From contig NC_016584.1 in assembly GCF_000235605.1 (NCBI RefSeq), positions 3,026,001 through 3,090,000 on the forward strand: DNA of 64,000 nucleotides. The letters run 5' to 3'. Positions 1-8,888 of the stretch are shown one piece after another. The first letter of the stretch is position 1. Each line of letters starts with the position of its first letter. The position numbers were made by a program, and so were the translations under genes. Below the pieces are notes generated by a model, which was not told the DNA's origin, did no database searches, and saw only the letters and a list, made by a program, of their open reading frames with translations. The stretch is from Desulfosporosinus orientis DSM 765. Its GTDB lineage: Bacteria; Bacillota; Desulfitobacteriia; Desulfitobacteriales; Desulfitobacteriaceae.

Positions 1-813
1 AGTATCCTGGGCATTATCCCGGAAAAACGCTATGTCATACCCGAGGGGCAGATCTTCTATAAAGGCCGGGACATCCTGGAGATGTCCGAACGGGAATTGA
101 ACGGAATACGCAGCGGGGAAATATCCATGATCTACCAAGAACCGGCGGCAGCCCTCAACCCGGTCTTTACCATAGGACAGCAGATGATGGATGTTGTCCG
201 CTATTCCTCTCAGGGCAAGGGAAAAACCAAACAAGAACAAAAAGAGATGGTACTGCGGGCCATCAATGAAGTCTTCATTCCCGATGCGGAACGCATCTTC
301 GCTTTTTACCCCAGCCAGCTTTCCGGGGGAATGAAGCAGCGCATCTGTATTGCCATGGCCATCATGACCCAGCGGGACCTGATGATCGCCGACGAGCCGG
401 GTACGGCTCTGGATGTGACCATTCAGGATCAGGTGCACAGGACCCTGAACGAACTGGTGGAAAAGAGGAACATGTCCCTGATCATGATTACCCATTCCCT
501 GGGGGTGGCCAGAGAACTGACAGACAGCATCAATGTAATGTACGCCGGCAATGTGGTGGAATCCGCTCAGACGAAGGACCTGTTCAAGCGGACCCTTCAC
601 CCCTATACCATAGGGCTGATGGAGGCTGTTCCGCGTCTGACCGGCGGAGGCATACAATCTGGTATTTACGGCTCCATTCCCGACTATCTTTACCCGCCGC
701 CAGGCTGCCGTTTTGCGCCCCGCTGCCAGCGGGCCACTGATGAATGCAGGGAGCAGAAGCCGCCGGTCAGGGACGCAGGCGACGGGCATTGGGTTGCCTG
801 CTGGCATATCTAG
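1..813 (+). CDS. Oligopeptide/dipeptide ABC transporter ATPase, DppD/OppD-like (5' end outside window)
   Basis: The reading frame is open from base 1, so the gene starts upstream and its Walker A loop is not visible. The 270 visible residues carry the ABC signature LSGGMKQR (about residue 110 of the visible part), Walker [13 protein letters not shown], the H-loop THSLG and the C-terminal oligopeptide-transporter extension with GCRFAPRC. Family knowledge: this is the D-type ATPase of a peptide/nickel-class importer, acting at the inner face of the membrane with the partner ATPase that follows after an 11-base gap. The permeases and binding protein must lie upstream. Linkage to hydantoinase genes suggests import of a peptide-like, hydantoin or oxoproline-type substrate; this is inference. 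Confidence 0.93.
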   Translation, partial: SILGIIPEKRYVIPEGQIFYKGRDILEMSERELNGIRSGEISMIYQEPAAALNPVFTIGQQMMDVVRYSSQGKGKTKQEQKEMVLRAINEVFIPDAERIFAFYPSQLSGGMKQRICIAMAIMTQRDLMIADEPGTALDVTIQDQVHRTLNELVEKRNMSLIMITHSLGVARELTDSINVMYAGNVVESAQTKDLFKRTLHPYTIGLMEAVPRLTGGGIQSGIYGSIPDYLYPPPGCRFAPRCQRATDECREQKPPVRDAGDGHWVACWHI

Positions 814-824
814 GAGGGGAAAGA

Positions 825-1814
825 ATGTCTGAGACGATTTTGAGCATCCAAAATCTCAAGCAATACTTCAATATTGGTAAAAAGAACGGCCAGCCCGTCT
901 ATGTCAAAGCAGTGGACGATGTATCCCTGGATATCCGCCAGGGTGAAGTGATAGGACTGGTAGGGGAAAGCGGCTCCGGGAAGAGCACCATTGCCTATTC
1001 GGTAATTGGCATGTACGAACCCAGTGGAGGCAAGATACTGTTCCAAGGGCAGGATCTGAATGTTAAGGGTCGGAAAAGAACCCTGGCAATGAAAAAAGAT
1101 ATGCAGATTGTCTTTCAGGACCCGGGTTCTTCCCTGAACACCCATCATACTATCAAGGAAATTCTGGAACTGCCCCTCAAAGTGCACAAGATCTGCCGGA
1201 CCGGTAAAGAAAGGGAACAGCGCGTGCGGGAACTGCTGAATATGGTGGAGCTTCCGGAAAATTACATGTTTAAGTCCCCCGGTTCCATCGGCGGCGGTGA
1301 AAAGCAAATGGTGGCCATTGCCCGGGCGCTGGCCAGTGATCCGAAGTTCATCATTCTGGATGAGCCTACCTCGGCCCTGGATGTATCCATCCAGGCCAAG
1401 ATTATCAGCATGCTTTTAAAACTGCAAAAAGAAAAGAACCTGACCTATTTGTTTATAACCCATGATTTAAGCCTGATGCGCAATATCGCCACCAGTGTAG
1501 GCATTTTGTACCTGGGCAGGCTTGCCGAAGTAGCCCCTACCGAGGAATTTTTTCATAAGCCCGAACATCCCTATACCCAAATGCTTATTTCCTCCTTGCC
1601 GGTTATCTCGGATGAAGAAGAGCGGCTCAAGCCCCAAAAAGTAAAATCTACCGGCGAAATTCCTTCGCCAGTCAATATACCACCAGGCTGCAGCTTCCAT
1701 TTGCGCTGTCCTTATGTCATGGATATCTGCAAGGCAGAGGATCCTCTTATGTCTTACCCGGATGAATTTCACTGCGTGCGCTGCCACCTCTATAATTTAA
1801 AAAGCTCTAACTAA
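825..1814 (+). CDS. Oligopeptide/dipeptide ABC transporter ATPase, DppF/OppF-like
   Basis: 329 residues. The start at 825 is chosen because TAGGAGGGG lies just upstream; a longer frame from 744 would overlap the preceding gene. Walker A GESGSGKST is near residue 48, Walker B is FIILDEPTSALD, the H-loop ITHDLS follows, and the C-terminal extension contains GCSFHLRCPY, all typical of the F-type ATPase of peptide importers. The signature motif is SIGGGEKQM rather than the usual LSGGQ/LSGGE, a visible deviation. It pairs with the upstream D-type ATPase to energise one importer, and is followed by a racemase-like gene and hydantoinase genes, which hints that the imported compound feeds that catabolism. 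Confidence 0.95.
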   Translation: MSETILSIQNLKQYFNIGKKNGQPVYVKAVDDVSLDIRQGEVIGLVGESGSGKSTIAYSVIGMYEPSGGKILFQGQDLNVKGRKRTLAMKKDMQIVFQDPGSSLNTHHTIKEILELPLKVHKICRTGKEREQRVRELLNMVELPENYMFKSPGSIGGGEKQMVAIARALASDPKFIILDEPTSALDVSIQAKIISMLLKLQKEKNLTYLFITHDLSLMRNIATSVGILYLGRLAEVAPTEEFFHKPEHPYTQMLISSLPVISDEEERLKPQKVKSTGEIPSPVNIPPGCSFHLRCPYVMDICKAEDPLMSYPDEFHCVRCHLYNLKSSN

Positions 1815-1831
1815 CCGGAGGTATGGGGGAA

Positions 1832-2611
1832 ATGGAAAATAAGCTGCTGTTTATCAATCCAGTGGGGCATAACAATTGGGACCGGGAAATCAAGGATTAT
1901 CTGGAGCCCTATAAGGAAGAAGGCACCCAGCTGGATGTGGTCAGCCTGAAACCAGGCCTGCCCCAGCATCTGGAATATCATTATTACGAAGCGCTGATCG
2001 CCGCAGATCTTTTGCACACGGTAAAAAAGGCTGAGCAGGACGGCTATGATGGATGTATCATTGGGTGCTACTACGATCCTTTTTTAAGAGAAGCGAGGGA
2101 AATCTGCGAGCAGATGGTGGTCACAGCTCCGGCTGAGGCGGCCATGCATATCGGAACCACTCTTGGCTCCAGCTTTTCCACTATTGTAGTGCGCAGGAAA
2201 TGTATTCCCGATATGCGCGATAATGTATTTCATCACGGTTATATTAACAAGCTGGCTTCCTTCCGCAGCCTGGAAATCGGCGTCTCTGAACTGCAAAAAG
2301 ATCCGGAATATACAAAAGAGCGTATGCGCAGGGAAATCCGGGCAGCTATTGAAGAGGACGGCGCCGAGGCCATATTATTGGGCTGTACCATTCAGCTGGG
2401 CTTCTTTCGAACACTGCAGGAGGAGTTTGGCGTTCCCGTCATTGATGCCAATATTGCACCTTTAAAATATGCCGAATTTTTATGTGGCTTAAAGAAAAAA
2501 ACAGGCTGGTATTTCAGTAAAAAAGCCCTCTATGAGACGCCGCCGCAGGAAGAAATCAAACAATGGGGAATTGAGAATCCTCATTACACCAAAGTAAATG
2601 GAGCGTTGTGA
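1832..2611 (+). CDS. Aspartate/glutamate/hydantoin racemase-family protein
   Basis: 259 residues. The ATG at 1832 is preferred over 1823 because GGAGGT (1817-1822) is then nine bases away. Two family cysteines are visible in matching contexts, C79 in IIGCYYDP and C185 in LLGCTIQ, consistent with the two-cysteine acid/base pair of cofactor-independent Asp/Glu/hydantoin racemases. It sits between the transporter ATPases and the hydantoinase pair, so a role racemising a hydantoin or amino-acid-like substrate for HyuAB is a reasonable inference. The exact substrate cannot be read from sequence; maleate isomerase-like chemistry is a less likely alternative. Confidence 0.85.
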   Translation: MENKLLFINPVGHNNWDREIKDYLEPYKEEGTQLDVVSLKPGLPQHLEYHYYEALIAADLLHTVKKAEQDGYDGCIIGCYYDPFLREAREICEQMVVTAPAEAAMHIGTTLGSSFSTIVVRRKCIPDMRDNVFHHGYINKLASFRSLEIGVSELQKDPEYTKERMRREIRAAIEEDGAEAILLGCTIQLGFFRTLQEEFGVPVIDANIAPLKYAEFLCGLKKKTGWYFSKKALYETPPQEEIKQWGIENPHYTKVNGAL

Positions 2612-2632
2612 TACTTGGAAAAGGAAATTTAT

Positions 2633-3163
2633 ATGAGGATTAAAGAAATTCGCAAGCAAAAAGGCATGACTCTTAAAGATTTAAGTGAAAAGACCAATTT
2701 ATCCATTAGCTTTCTTTCTCAGATGGAGCGCGGGAAATCGGCCATCACTATGGTCTCCTTGAAAAAAATCGCAGATGTCATGGGATTGCCTATGAAGGAG
2801 CTGTTTTCGGAATCGGATGTCAAAGAAGAATTTGTGGGTAACAGCCGTGCCCACCTCCTTTTGGGTATGCAGCGCAATTATAAGGAATTCAGTGTACTCA
2901 GCGGAAGATTTGAAGGCCGGAAGCTGGACAGCTTCTACTTGAAAATGGCGCCTCATTTTTTGGATATGGAAGAGATCGCCCATGAGGGAGAGGAAATTTT
3001 CCTAGTGCTTAAGGGAAGGGCTACAGCCATTGTGGACGGTATAGAATACACAGCTAACGAGGGGGAAACCATCCATTTTCCCTCAACCCGACCTCACAAA
3101 ATTGTCAACAATGAAGATACGGAACTCGAAATGTTCACAGTGATTATTCCGTCCATATTTTAA
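2633..3163 (+). CDS. XRE-family regulator with C-terminal cupin domain
   Basis: 176 residues from ATG 2633 (AAAAGGAAAT upstream; a TTG at 2615 in the same frame has no good ribosome site). Residues 1-55 form an XRE helix-turn-helix (RIKEIRKQKGMTLKDLSEKT, then SFLSQMERGKS). Residues about 100-170 are a small cupin (EGEEIFLVLKGRA, then HFPSTRPHKI). Such HTH-cupin proteins usually sense a small molecule and regulate neighbouring catabolic or transport genes. It lies inside the operon, between the racemase-like gene and hyuA, so local regulation of hydantoin or amino-acid catabolism is the simplest reading. Confidence 0.92.
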   Translation: MRIKEIRKQKGMTLKDLSEKTNLSISFLSQMERGKSAITMVSLKKIADVMGLPMKELFSESDVKEEFVGNSRAHLLLGMQRNYKEFSVLSGRFEGRKLDSFYLKMAPHFLDMEEIAHEGEEIFLVLKGRATAIVDGIEYTANEGETIHFPSTRPHKIVNNEDTELEMFTVIIPSIF

Positions 3164-3217
3164 AAACAAGCAAACTCCCTATTAACAAACAGCTATTAAA
3201 AGGAGGGAAATAATCAA

Positions 3218-5260
3218 ATGAGAGTAGCAACGGATATTGGAGGAACGTTTACGGATATCGTCTATATTGAGGAAGACGGTACGGTACGCTTCAATAAAAG
3301 CCATACTACCCCGCCCAACTTTGAACAGGGCGTTGTCGATGTCATTAAAAAGTGTCCCATTGATCCAAAAGCCATTCAGGATTTGACCCACGGGACCACG
3401 GTAGTTATCAATGCCCTTACTGAGCGCAAAGGAGCCAAGACCGGCCTGATTACCACCAAGGGCTTCCGGGATATCCTGGAAATCGGTCGGGGCAACCGAC
3501 CGGATTTGTTTAATTTCAATTTTCGGAAACCGGAATCTTTTGTTCCCCGCTATTTAAGGCTGGAAGTGGAGGAACGGATGGATTATCTGGGGAATGAACT
3601 TATCCCCCTCAAAGAGGAGGATGTAAAAAAATGCCTGGAAATTTTTAAGCAGGAAGGCGTGGAAGCTATTGCCGTGGTTTACCTGCATTCCTATGTAAAT
3701 GCAGCCCATGAGATCCGGACCGAAGAACTGATTGCTGAACTCTGGCCGGAGGTGGAGGTCACTGCCTCTTACTCTGTATCCAAGGAATGGCGGGAATATG
3801 AACGCAGCACAACAGCAGTGCTAAATTCCTATGTCAAACCCACGGCCAAAAAATACATCGACCGGCTGTTCGGAATGCTGGAGACCATGGAAATCCGTTG
3901 CCCCAAATACATCATGCAGAGCAACGGTGGAACTACCACTTTTGAAAAGGCCAAAGAATTGCCCATTAACATGGTGGAATCCGGCCCAGTGGCCGGCATC
4001 TTCGGTGCGGCTATGCTGGGGAAAATGCTGGGAGAGAATAAGATCATTGCTTTTGATATTGGCGGCACTACAGCCAAATGCTCCCTCGTGGACGGTGGTG
4101 AAGTCAAGACTACCACGGAATACAAAATTGAAAAGACCGGACGCTTTCCCGGCTACCCAGTGCGGGTTCCGGTAGTGGACATTGTGGAAATTGGCAACGG
4201 CGGCGGATCCATCGCCTGGATTGACAACACTAACTCTCTGCGGGTAGGCCCCCAGTCCGCAGGCGCTCTTCCCGGACCCGTCGCCTATCAGAAAGGCGGC
4301 ACAGAGCCTACGACTACAGACGCCAATCTGGTCGTGGGCCGGCTTTCCAAGAAGAATTTTGATATGGACGTGAATTTGGACCAGGTCTACTCTGCGATCG
4401 AAGGCAAGGTCGGCATCCCCTACGGACTGAACGCTGAGGAGGCGGCTATGGGGATCATCCGGGTGGCTAACTCCAACATGCTCAACGCTCTCAAGCTGGT
4501 GTCGGTGCGGAAAGGCTACGATCCTCGGGAATTTACCCTGGTGGCCTTCGGCGGCGGCGGTCCCATGCATGCCGCTTCCCTGGCCCGGGAACTGAACATC
4601 AAAAAGGTGGTTATCCCCTTAGCTGCTTCAGTCTTTTCGGCCTGGGGAATGCTGATGACGGATCTGCGCTCCGACGATATCCAGACCTACAACGCCCGGC
4701 TGATTGATCCTGATTATAAGGCGATCAATGCTGAATGGCGGAAACTAGAAGAAAAAGCATACCGTGACAACGCTGAAAAAGGTGTGTCCAGAGAAAATAT
4801 TTATTTTGTCCATTATCTCGATATGCGCTACATAGGACAGGATCATACGGTGAAGGTTCGTGTACCTGCAGAGGATATACACCCTGAAAACCTGGGCACT
4901 TTCATCGAAGCCTTCCACAAGGAGCATGAGCTCAATTACTCCTTCCGGCTGGATGACAGCGGCGTGGAGATTGTCAATATGCACCTGGCCTCTTTTGGAC
5001 GAGTGGAAAAAGTGCCTGTAAAAATCCTGGAAGCAAAGCCCTATACTCTTGATGAAGCGGTGCTGGAAATAAGGCCGGTTATATTTGAAGGTACCGGCAA
5101 GATTGATACCGCTGTCTATGCCCGGGAGAAGCTGTCGCCAATCATGCAGGTAACAGGTCCGGCCATCATCGAAGAGGTGAGTGTCTCTACTGTGATCGAA
5201 CCGGGTATGACTGCCAAGATCGACGATTTCGGCGACATCATTATTGAAACGGGGGTGTAA
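3218..5260 (+). CDS. hyuA: Hydantoinase/5-oxoprolinase subunit A (HyuA family)
   Basis: 680 residues, the usual size for the family, with AAAGGAGGG upstream of ATG 3218. The N-terminal Hydant_A_N motif TDIGGTFTDIVY and HGTTVVINAL, the ATPase-like AFDIGGTTAK near residue 279, and AFGGGGPMHA near residue 446 mark the ASKHA-fold A subunit. Family knowledge: HyuA with HyuB forms ATP-dependent N-methylhydantoinase or oxoprolinase, and related pairs are acetone carboxylases. The B subunit follows after five bases. The substrate (hydantoin, oxoproline or other cyclic amide) is not determinable here; acetone carboxylase is less likely because no third small subunit follows. Confidence 0.94.
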   Translation: MRVATDIGGTFTDIVYIEEDGTVRFNKSHTTPPNFEQGVVDVIKKCPIDPKAIQDLTHGTTVVINALTERKGAKTGLITTKGFRDILEIGRGNRPDLFNFNFRKPESFVPRYLRLEVEERMDYLGNELIPLKEEDVKKCLEIFKQEGVEAIAVVYLHSYVNAAHEIRTEELIAELWPEVEVTASYSVSKEWREYERSTTAVLNSYVKPTAKKYIDRLFGMLETMEIRCPKYIMQSNGGTTTFEKAKELPINMVESGPVAGIFGAAMLGKMLGENKIIAFDIGGTTAKCSLVDGGEVKTTTEYKIEKTGRFPGYPVRVPVVDIVEIGNGGGSIAWIDNTNSLRVGPQSAGALPGPVAYQKGGTEPTTTDANLVVGRLSKKNFDMDVNLDQVYSAIEGKVGIPYGLNAEEAAMGIIRVANSNMLNALKLVSVRKGYDPREFTLVAFGGGGPMHAASLARELNIKKVVIPLAASVFSAWGMLMTDLRSDDIQTYNARLIDPDYKAINAEWRKLEEKAYRDNAEKGVSRENIYFVHYLDMRYIGQDHTVKVRVPAEDIHPENLGTFIEAFHKEHELNYSFRLDDSGVEIVNMHLASFGRVEKVPVKILEAKPYTLDEAVLEIRPVIFEGTGKIDTAVYAREKLSPIMQVTGPAIIEEVSVSTVIEPGMTAKIDDFGDIIIETGV

Positions 5261-5265
5261 TCAAG

Positions 5266-7020
5266 ATGTCAGAGCATACAACAGATATGGTTACAGATCT
5301 TATTACCTTGGATATTATTAAAGATTCACTGCAAGCCATAGGTGAAGAAATGTTCTATTCGGTAGCGAGAACGTCCAAAAGTCCCATTATTTACGAAGTT
5401 CTGGACTTTGCCTCCGGGCTGACGGATGAGAAAGGACGCCTGCTGACCCAGGGAAATGGCGTTGCAGGTTTTTTGGGCATGCTTTCTTCCATGGTTAAGG
5501 AAGTTATTGAAAAATATACTTCCAAGGGCAATATTAAGGAAGGCGACATTATTATGATCAACGACCCTTATAGGGGCGGCGGTTCGCACCTGCAAGACGT
5601 CGGTCTGGTCATTCCCGTTTATATTGACGGGGAGATTTTTTGCTACTGTGCCAACAAATGTCACTGGTCAGAATTAGGCGGCAAGGACCCCGGCTATTCC
5701 GTGGATTCCAGTGAAATTTACCAGGAAGGTCTCCAGTTTCCCTGCATTAAACTCTTCAATGGAGGGGTTATCAACGAGGCTGTTATTGAAATCATCCGCA
5801 GCAACGTCCGTTTGCCGGACATGTCCATCGGGGATATGTGGGCACAGGTTTCAGGTCTGCGCACAGGCGAAAAGCGCATCCGGGAACTTTGCAACAAATA
5901 CGGCAAGCAGACGGTCAAGGATGCTATTGAGCGCCTGCTAAAAAACAGCGCAGAATACTCTCGCAGCAGGGTGGCAGCTATCCCGGACGGCGTCTACACC
6001 GCCAGCGGCTTTATGGACCGGGATGTGCTGGGCAACGGACCCTTTTCGATCCGGACGGCCGTAACCATCAAGGGCAACCGGATGATAGTTGATTTCACGG
6101 GCAGCGCGCTCCAGACCTCCGGGCCCATTAATTTAAGCCGCACCGGTTTGATATCGGCTATGCGCAGTATTTTCCTGGCCTGCACCGGTCCCGAACAGGA
6201 TATCAATGACGGTGTCTTCGAGCCATTGGAGATTATTGCCGAGGAAGGCAGCATTTTCAGTGCCCAAAGACCGGCAGCAGTATCCTGTTATTATGAATCC
6301 ATGCAGTTTGCCCTGGATTTGGTTTGGCAAGCCATGGCTCCGGTGGTGGAAAAGGGCAGGCTGACCGCAGGGCATTTCCTCACTGTCGGCGCCTATTCAC
6401 TCTCCGGTACCCATTCCGTGACAGGAGATCCCTTTGTGGATGTCGGGCCAACTTTGGGCGGCTGGGGCGCCGGCGTCGATCGGGATGGCGACAGCGCCCA
6501 GTTCTGCACCGGCGATGGAGAAACCTACAACATCCCAGCTGAAGTACTGGAGGCCAAGTTTGGCTATCGGGTCACGGAATACAGCCTGAACACCAACAAT
6601 GCCGGTGCAGGGGAATACCGGGGAGGCTACGGCATTATTCTCGGCCATCAGGCCTTAAACGATAACGTTTATTTTTCGGGAACCTACGGGCGCTTTGATT
6701 ATCCGGCCTGGGGCTACAACGGAGGACAGGACGGTTCTCCCAACGGCTTTGATTTCATCCGCAGGGACGGCTCTTATGAGCCTCAGGCCGGCACAGGCTC
6801 AAAAATCCTGCTGCACAAGGGGGATATCGTCCGGATGGTCACCGGTACTGGCGGCGGCTACGGCAATCCCTTGCAGCGTCCGCCAGAAATGGTAGCCCTG
6901 GATGTAAAAAACGGCTATATCACCGTTAAAGACGCAGAGGAAATCTACGGGGTATTGGTAGATGAGACGGGCAATACCCTTCAGGGTGTTACCGAAGCGA
7001 GAAAGGCCTTGGTCATTTAG
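5266..7020 (+). CDS. hyuB: Hydantoinase/5-oxoprolinase subunit B (HyuB family)
   Basis: 584 residues, full length for the Hydantoinase_B family. Diagnostic stretches are DIIMINDPYRGGGSHLQDVG near residue 98 and the C-terminal glycine-rich region ending GTGGGYGNP. It is translationally close to hyuA (five-base gap), so the two are expected to be made together and form the heteromeric ATP-dependent cyclic amide hydrolase. It is the last gene of the operon: a perfect 42-bp palindrome begins 30 bases after the stop. The partner transporter ATPases and racemase-like protein upstream support a complete uptake-racemisation-hydrolysis unit (inference). Confidence 0.94.
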   Translation: MSEHTTDMVTDLITLDIIKDSLQAIGEEMFYSVARTSKSPIIYEVLDFASGLTDEKGRLLTQGNGVAGFLGMLSSMVKEVIEKYTSKGNIKEGDIIMINDPYRGGGSHLQDVGLVIPVYIDGEIFCYCANKCHWSELGGKDPGYSVDSSEIYQEGLQFPCIKLFNGGVINEAVIEIIRSNVRLPDMSIGDMWAQVSGLRTGEKRIRELCNKYGKQTVKDAIERLLKNSAEYSRSRVAAIPDGVYTASGFMDRDVLGNGPFSIRTAVTIKGNRMIVDFTGSALQTSGPINLSRTGLISAMRSIFLACTGPEQDINDGVFEPLEIIAEEGSIFSAQRPAAVSCYYESMQFALDLVWQAMAPVVEKGRLTAGHFLTVGAYSLSGTHSVTGDPFVDVGPTLGGWGAGVDRDGDSAQFCTGDGETYNIPAEVLEAKFGYRVTEYSLNTNNAGAGEYRGGYGIILGHQALNDNVYFSGTYGRFDYPAWGYNGGQDGSPNGFDFIRRDGSYEPQAGTGSKILLHKGDIVRMVTGTGGGYGNPLQRPPEMVALDVKNGYITVKDAEEIYGVLVDETGNTLQGVTEARKALVI

Positions 7021-7050
7021 GAGTTTAGCTTTCGAAGAAAATGTCATCAG

Positions 7051-7092
7051 GCCCGTCCTAAATTGAAAGGCGCCTTTCAATTTAGGACGGGC
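7051..7092 (+). terminator. Perfect loopless palindrome, probable intrinsic terminator of the hyu operon
   Basis: Bases 7051-7071 (GCCCGTCCTAAATTG then AAAGGC) are exactly complementary in reverse to 7072-7092, giving a 42-bp palindrome with no designed loop. ATTTTATAT follows. It lies 30 bases past the hyuB stop and just before the ribosome site of the next small gene. Confidence 0.85.
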
Positions 7093-7117
7093 ATTTTATA
7101 TGGGGGGAGGAGTATGG

Positions 7118-7312
7118 GTGGACGAGTATAAAGTAACTGCCTTTTGTCAGAAATTATGCGATCAAGTCACAGTGATCAAAGGGTATATTGAACTCAATGA
7201 AGACAAAAGCAAAATGCAATTCTCAACAGAGTTAAGGCGAGAAATTGATGAGATGATAACCTCAATTAAAGCATCCATTGATGAAATCAAAGGGCAATTC
7301 CCTTCGCTTTAA
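7118..7312 (+). CDS. Small hypothetical protein, 64 residues
   Basis: GTG 7118 is preferred as start: GGGGGGAGGAG ends a few bases upstream, while the ATG at 7100 precedes that ribosome site. The product is a soluble, charged, helical-looking protein with a lysine/glutamate-rich C-terminal half (ELRREIDEMITSIKASIDEI). There is no signal peptide or membrane segment. It stands alone between two perfect palindromes (7051-7092 and 7436-7479). The N-terminal part (FCQKLCDQVTVIKGYIEL) is weakly reminiscent of a histidine-kinase dimerisation helix, but no family is assigned. Confidence 0.6.
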   Translation: MDEYKVTAFCQKLCDQVTVIKGYIELNEDKSKMQFSTELRREIDEMITSIKASIDEIKGQFPSL

Positions 7313-7435
7313 GTTTGAAGCGCCAACAAGCTAAAAGCCCCATTGCCCAAATACGCCTCCTCGACCTAAAAGATTTGCTTTCTTCGTATACACTGTGTCA
7401 AATTGTTCTTAACATCCTGAAGAGTGTTATCGCCA

Positions 7436-7479
7436 TGCCAGTCCCACTTTGAAACGCGCGTTTCAAAGTGGGACTGGCA
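7436..7479. terminator. Second perfect loopless palindrome, probable terminator
   Basis: A 44-bp perfect palindrome with 22-bp arms (TGCCAGTCCCACTTTGAAAC then GC, mirrored), followed by GTTTTAAC. It lies 123 bases beyond the 64-residue gene and before the AraC gene. The centre TTGAAA-GC-GC-TTTCAA resembles that of the 7051-7092 palindrome. Confidence 0.75.
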
Positions 7480-7606
7480 GTTTTAACACATTAGCCTTTG
7501 CTTTTTTCAGGCAATGCCTTGGTTATTTGCTTATAAAAGGGCATTGCATGAGAAGTGAAAATAACAATCTCATGTTATGCTTGTTATACGGAGGTGTTAA
7601 AAAAAT

Positions 7607-8539
7607 ATGCACGCATGGGAAGCAATACAAAAATCAGTCGATTATATCGAAACACACACAACAGAAGAAATCAGCATTGAAACCCTTGCCGGTATTGCCG
7701 GCTTATCGCCCTATTATTTTCAAAGATTATTTAAGCGGCTTGTCAAAAAAACAGTGTTTGAATATGTTCGATTACGGAGATTAGCTCAATCTGCACAGGC
7801 TTTGAAAGATAATAAGAGAATTGCAGATGTTGCCGCAGAATACGGATTTTCAAGTCACGCAAATTTTACCAGAGCATTTAAGGAGGCTTATAATATCACG
7901 CCGGAAGAATACCGCAGAAAATCAATTCCCCTTAATCAGGTGAATAAGCCGGATTTACAACTTAACTATATTTTGGTAGACGAAAATGTCCCCTTAATTA
8001 CTGATGGGATTGTTATAGAAATCACACGAAGAAAACTGGATAAGCCAGAAACATATCACGGTTTAACAGCACAAATATCAATATCCAATCAAATACCGGT
8101 GGGTGAAACGACAGGCATTGACACTCCATTTATATTGTGGGAGCGTTTTCATAAAATGAAGCCGGAAATAAAAGGCCTTTCTCCTAATGGGGTTGAAATT
8201 GGCGCCTCTATGATGGGAAATATGAAAAACGGCACTTTCACCTATTTTGCGGGTGCGTCCGCCATTGGCGAAACACCTGTTAGTGATCCCTTGACAGCTT
8301 GGGTATTGCCTGCAGCCGAATATATTGTTTGTTCTCTTGAAACTGAAAACTTTACAGAACTTATAACGGCTGCTCTTGATAAAGCTATGAAATATCTCTT
8401 TGGCACATGGCTCCCCAAGCACAAATTAACGACACAACCATTTTCGGCGGAAAAATATTATAGACCAACTTCTGATGGTGCCTATATGGAAATATGGGTA
8501 ATACCTGTTCCTATAGAAAGTGAACAGATTTCGAATTGA
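7607..8539 (+). CDS. AraC-family regulator with GyrI-like effector-binding domain
   Basis: 310 residues, ATG 7607 with GGAGGTG upstream. Residues about 5-105 hold the double AraC helix-turn-helix (IETLAGIAGLSPYYFQRLFK, then IADVAAEYGFSSHANFTRAF). Residues about 125-305 match the GyrI-like/AraC effector-binding fold (PFILWERF, PAAEYIVCSLE, YMEIWVIPV). Rob/SoxS-type relatives bind hydrophobic or drug-like ligands. It has its own terminator and no co-transcribed partner, so its targets are unknown. Confidence 0.92.
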   Translation: MHAWEAIQKSVDYIETHTTEEISIETLAGIAGLSPYYFQRLFKRLVKKTVFEYVRLRRLAQSAQALKDNKRIADVAAEYGFSSHANFTRAFKEAYNITPEEYRRKSIPLNQVNKPDLQLNYILVDENVPLITDGIVIEITRRKLDKPETYHGLTAQISISNQIPVGETTGIDTPFILWERFHKMKPEIKGLSPNGVEIGASMMGNMKNGTFTYFAGASAIGETPVSDPLTAWVLPAAEYIVCSLETENFTELITAALDKAMKYLFGTWLPKHKLTTQPFSAEKYYRPTSDGAYMEIWVIPVPIESEQISN

Positions 8540-8565
8540 CATCTAACGATATGATATTAAATTCA

Positions 8566-8623
8566 GATGATGGCCATAAGTTTTGAGTGTTAGAAGTAAC
8601 AGTCAAAACTTATGGCCATCATC
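8566..8623 (+). terminator. Long hairpin after the AraC gene
   Basis: 21-bp perfect arms at 8566-8586 (GATGATGGCCATAAGTTTTG, then A) and 8603-8623 around a 16-base loop, followed by ATTTATTTAT. It begins 26 bases after the AraC stop, so it probably terminates that gene and insulates the methyltransferase operon. Confidence 0.8.
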
Positions 8624-8786
8624 ATTTATTTATCGGGTATACGCCAGCCATCTGTAACTTATTCAAAAAATCCTTACCAAATCCGATGAATTTACTTGGT
8701 TACAGATCTAAATCTTTTTCAAAATATAGTTCTTATGCTATTGACAATATTGCGAATTTTAAATATGCTTAGGTAAATCACATAAA

Positions 8787-8864
8787 CACGTGTACACCAG
8801 TAAGATCTGAAGCTATTGAACGGAATTGATTATCTGTAAATTGACAGGTGTACACATGTGTACC
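8787..8864 (+). promoter_or_regulatory. Repeated GTGTACAC operator sites upstream of the corrinoid operon
   Basis: CACGTGTACACC at 8787-8798 and GGTGTACACATGTGTACC at 8847-8864 contain three copies of a GTGTAC-type palindromic core within 78 bases, ending 25 bases before the first methyltransferase gene. Palindromes of the TGTNNACA class are typical GntR-family operators, and a GntR gene (14151-14882) lies inside this operon. That pairing is inference. Confidence 0.6.
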
Positions 8865-8888
8865 AGAAAGAGGAAAAGGAGGATTGAT

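Noticed and set aside
3821-4570. 249-codon open frame on the minus strand within hyuA
   Set aside because: It lies wholly inside a strongly conserved gene, has no family motif and its composition is a shadow of the plus-strand codons.
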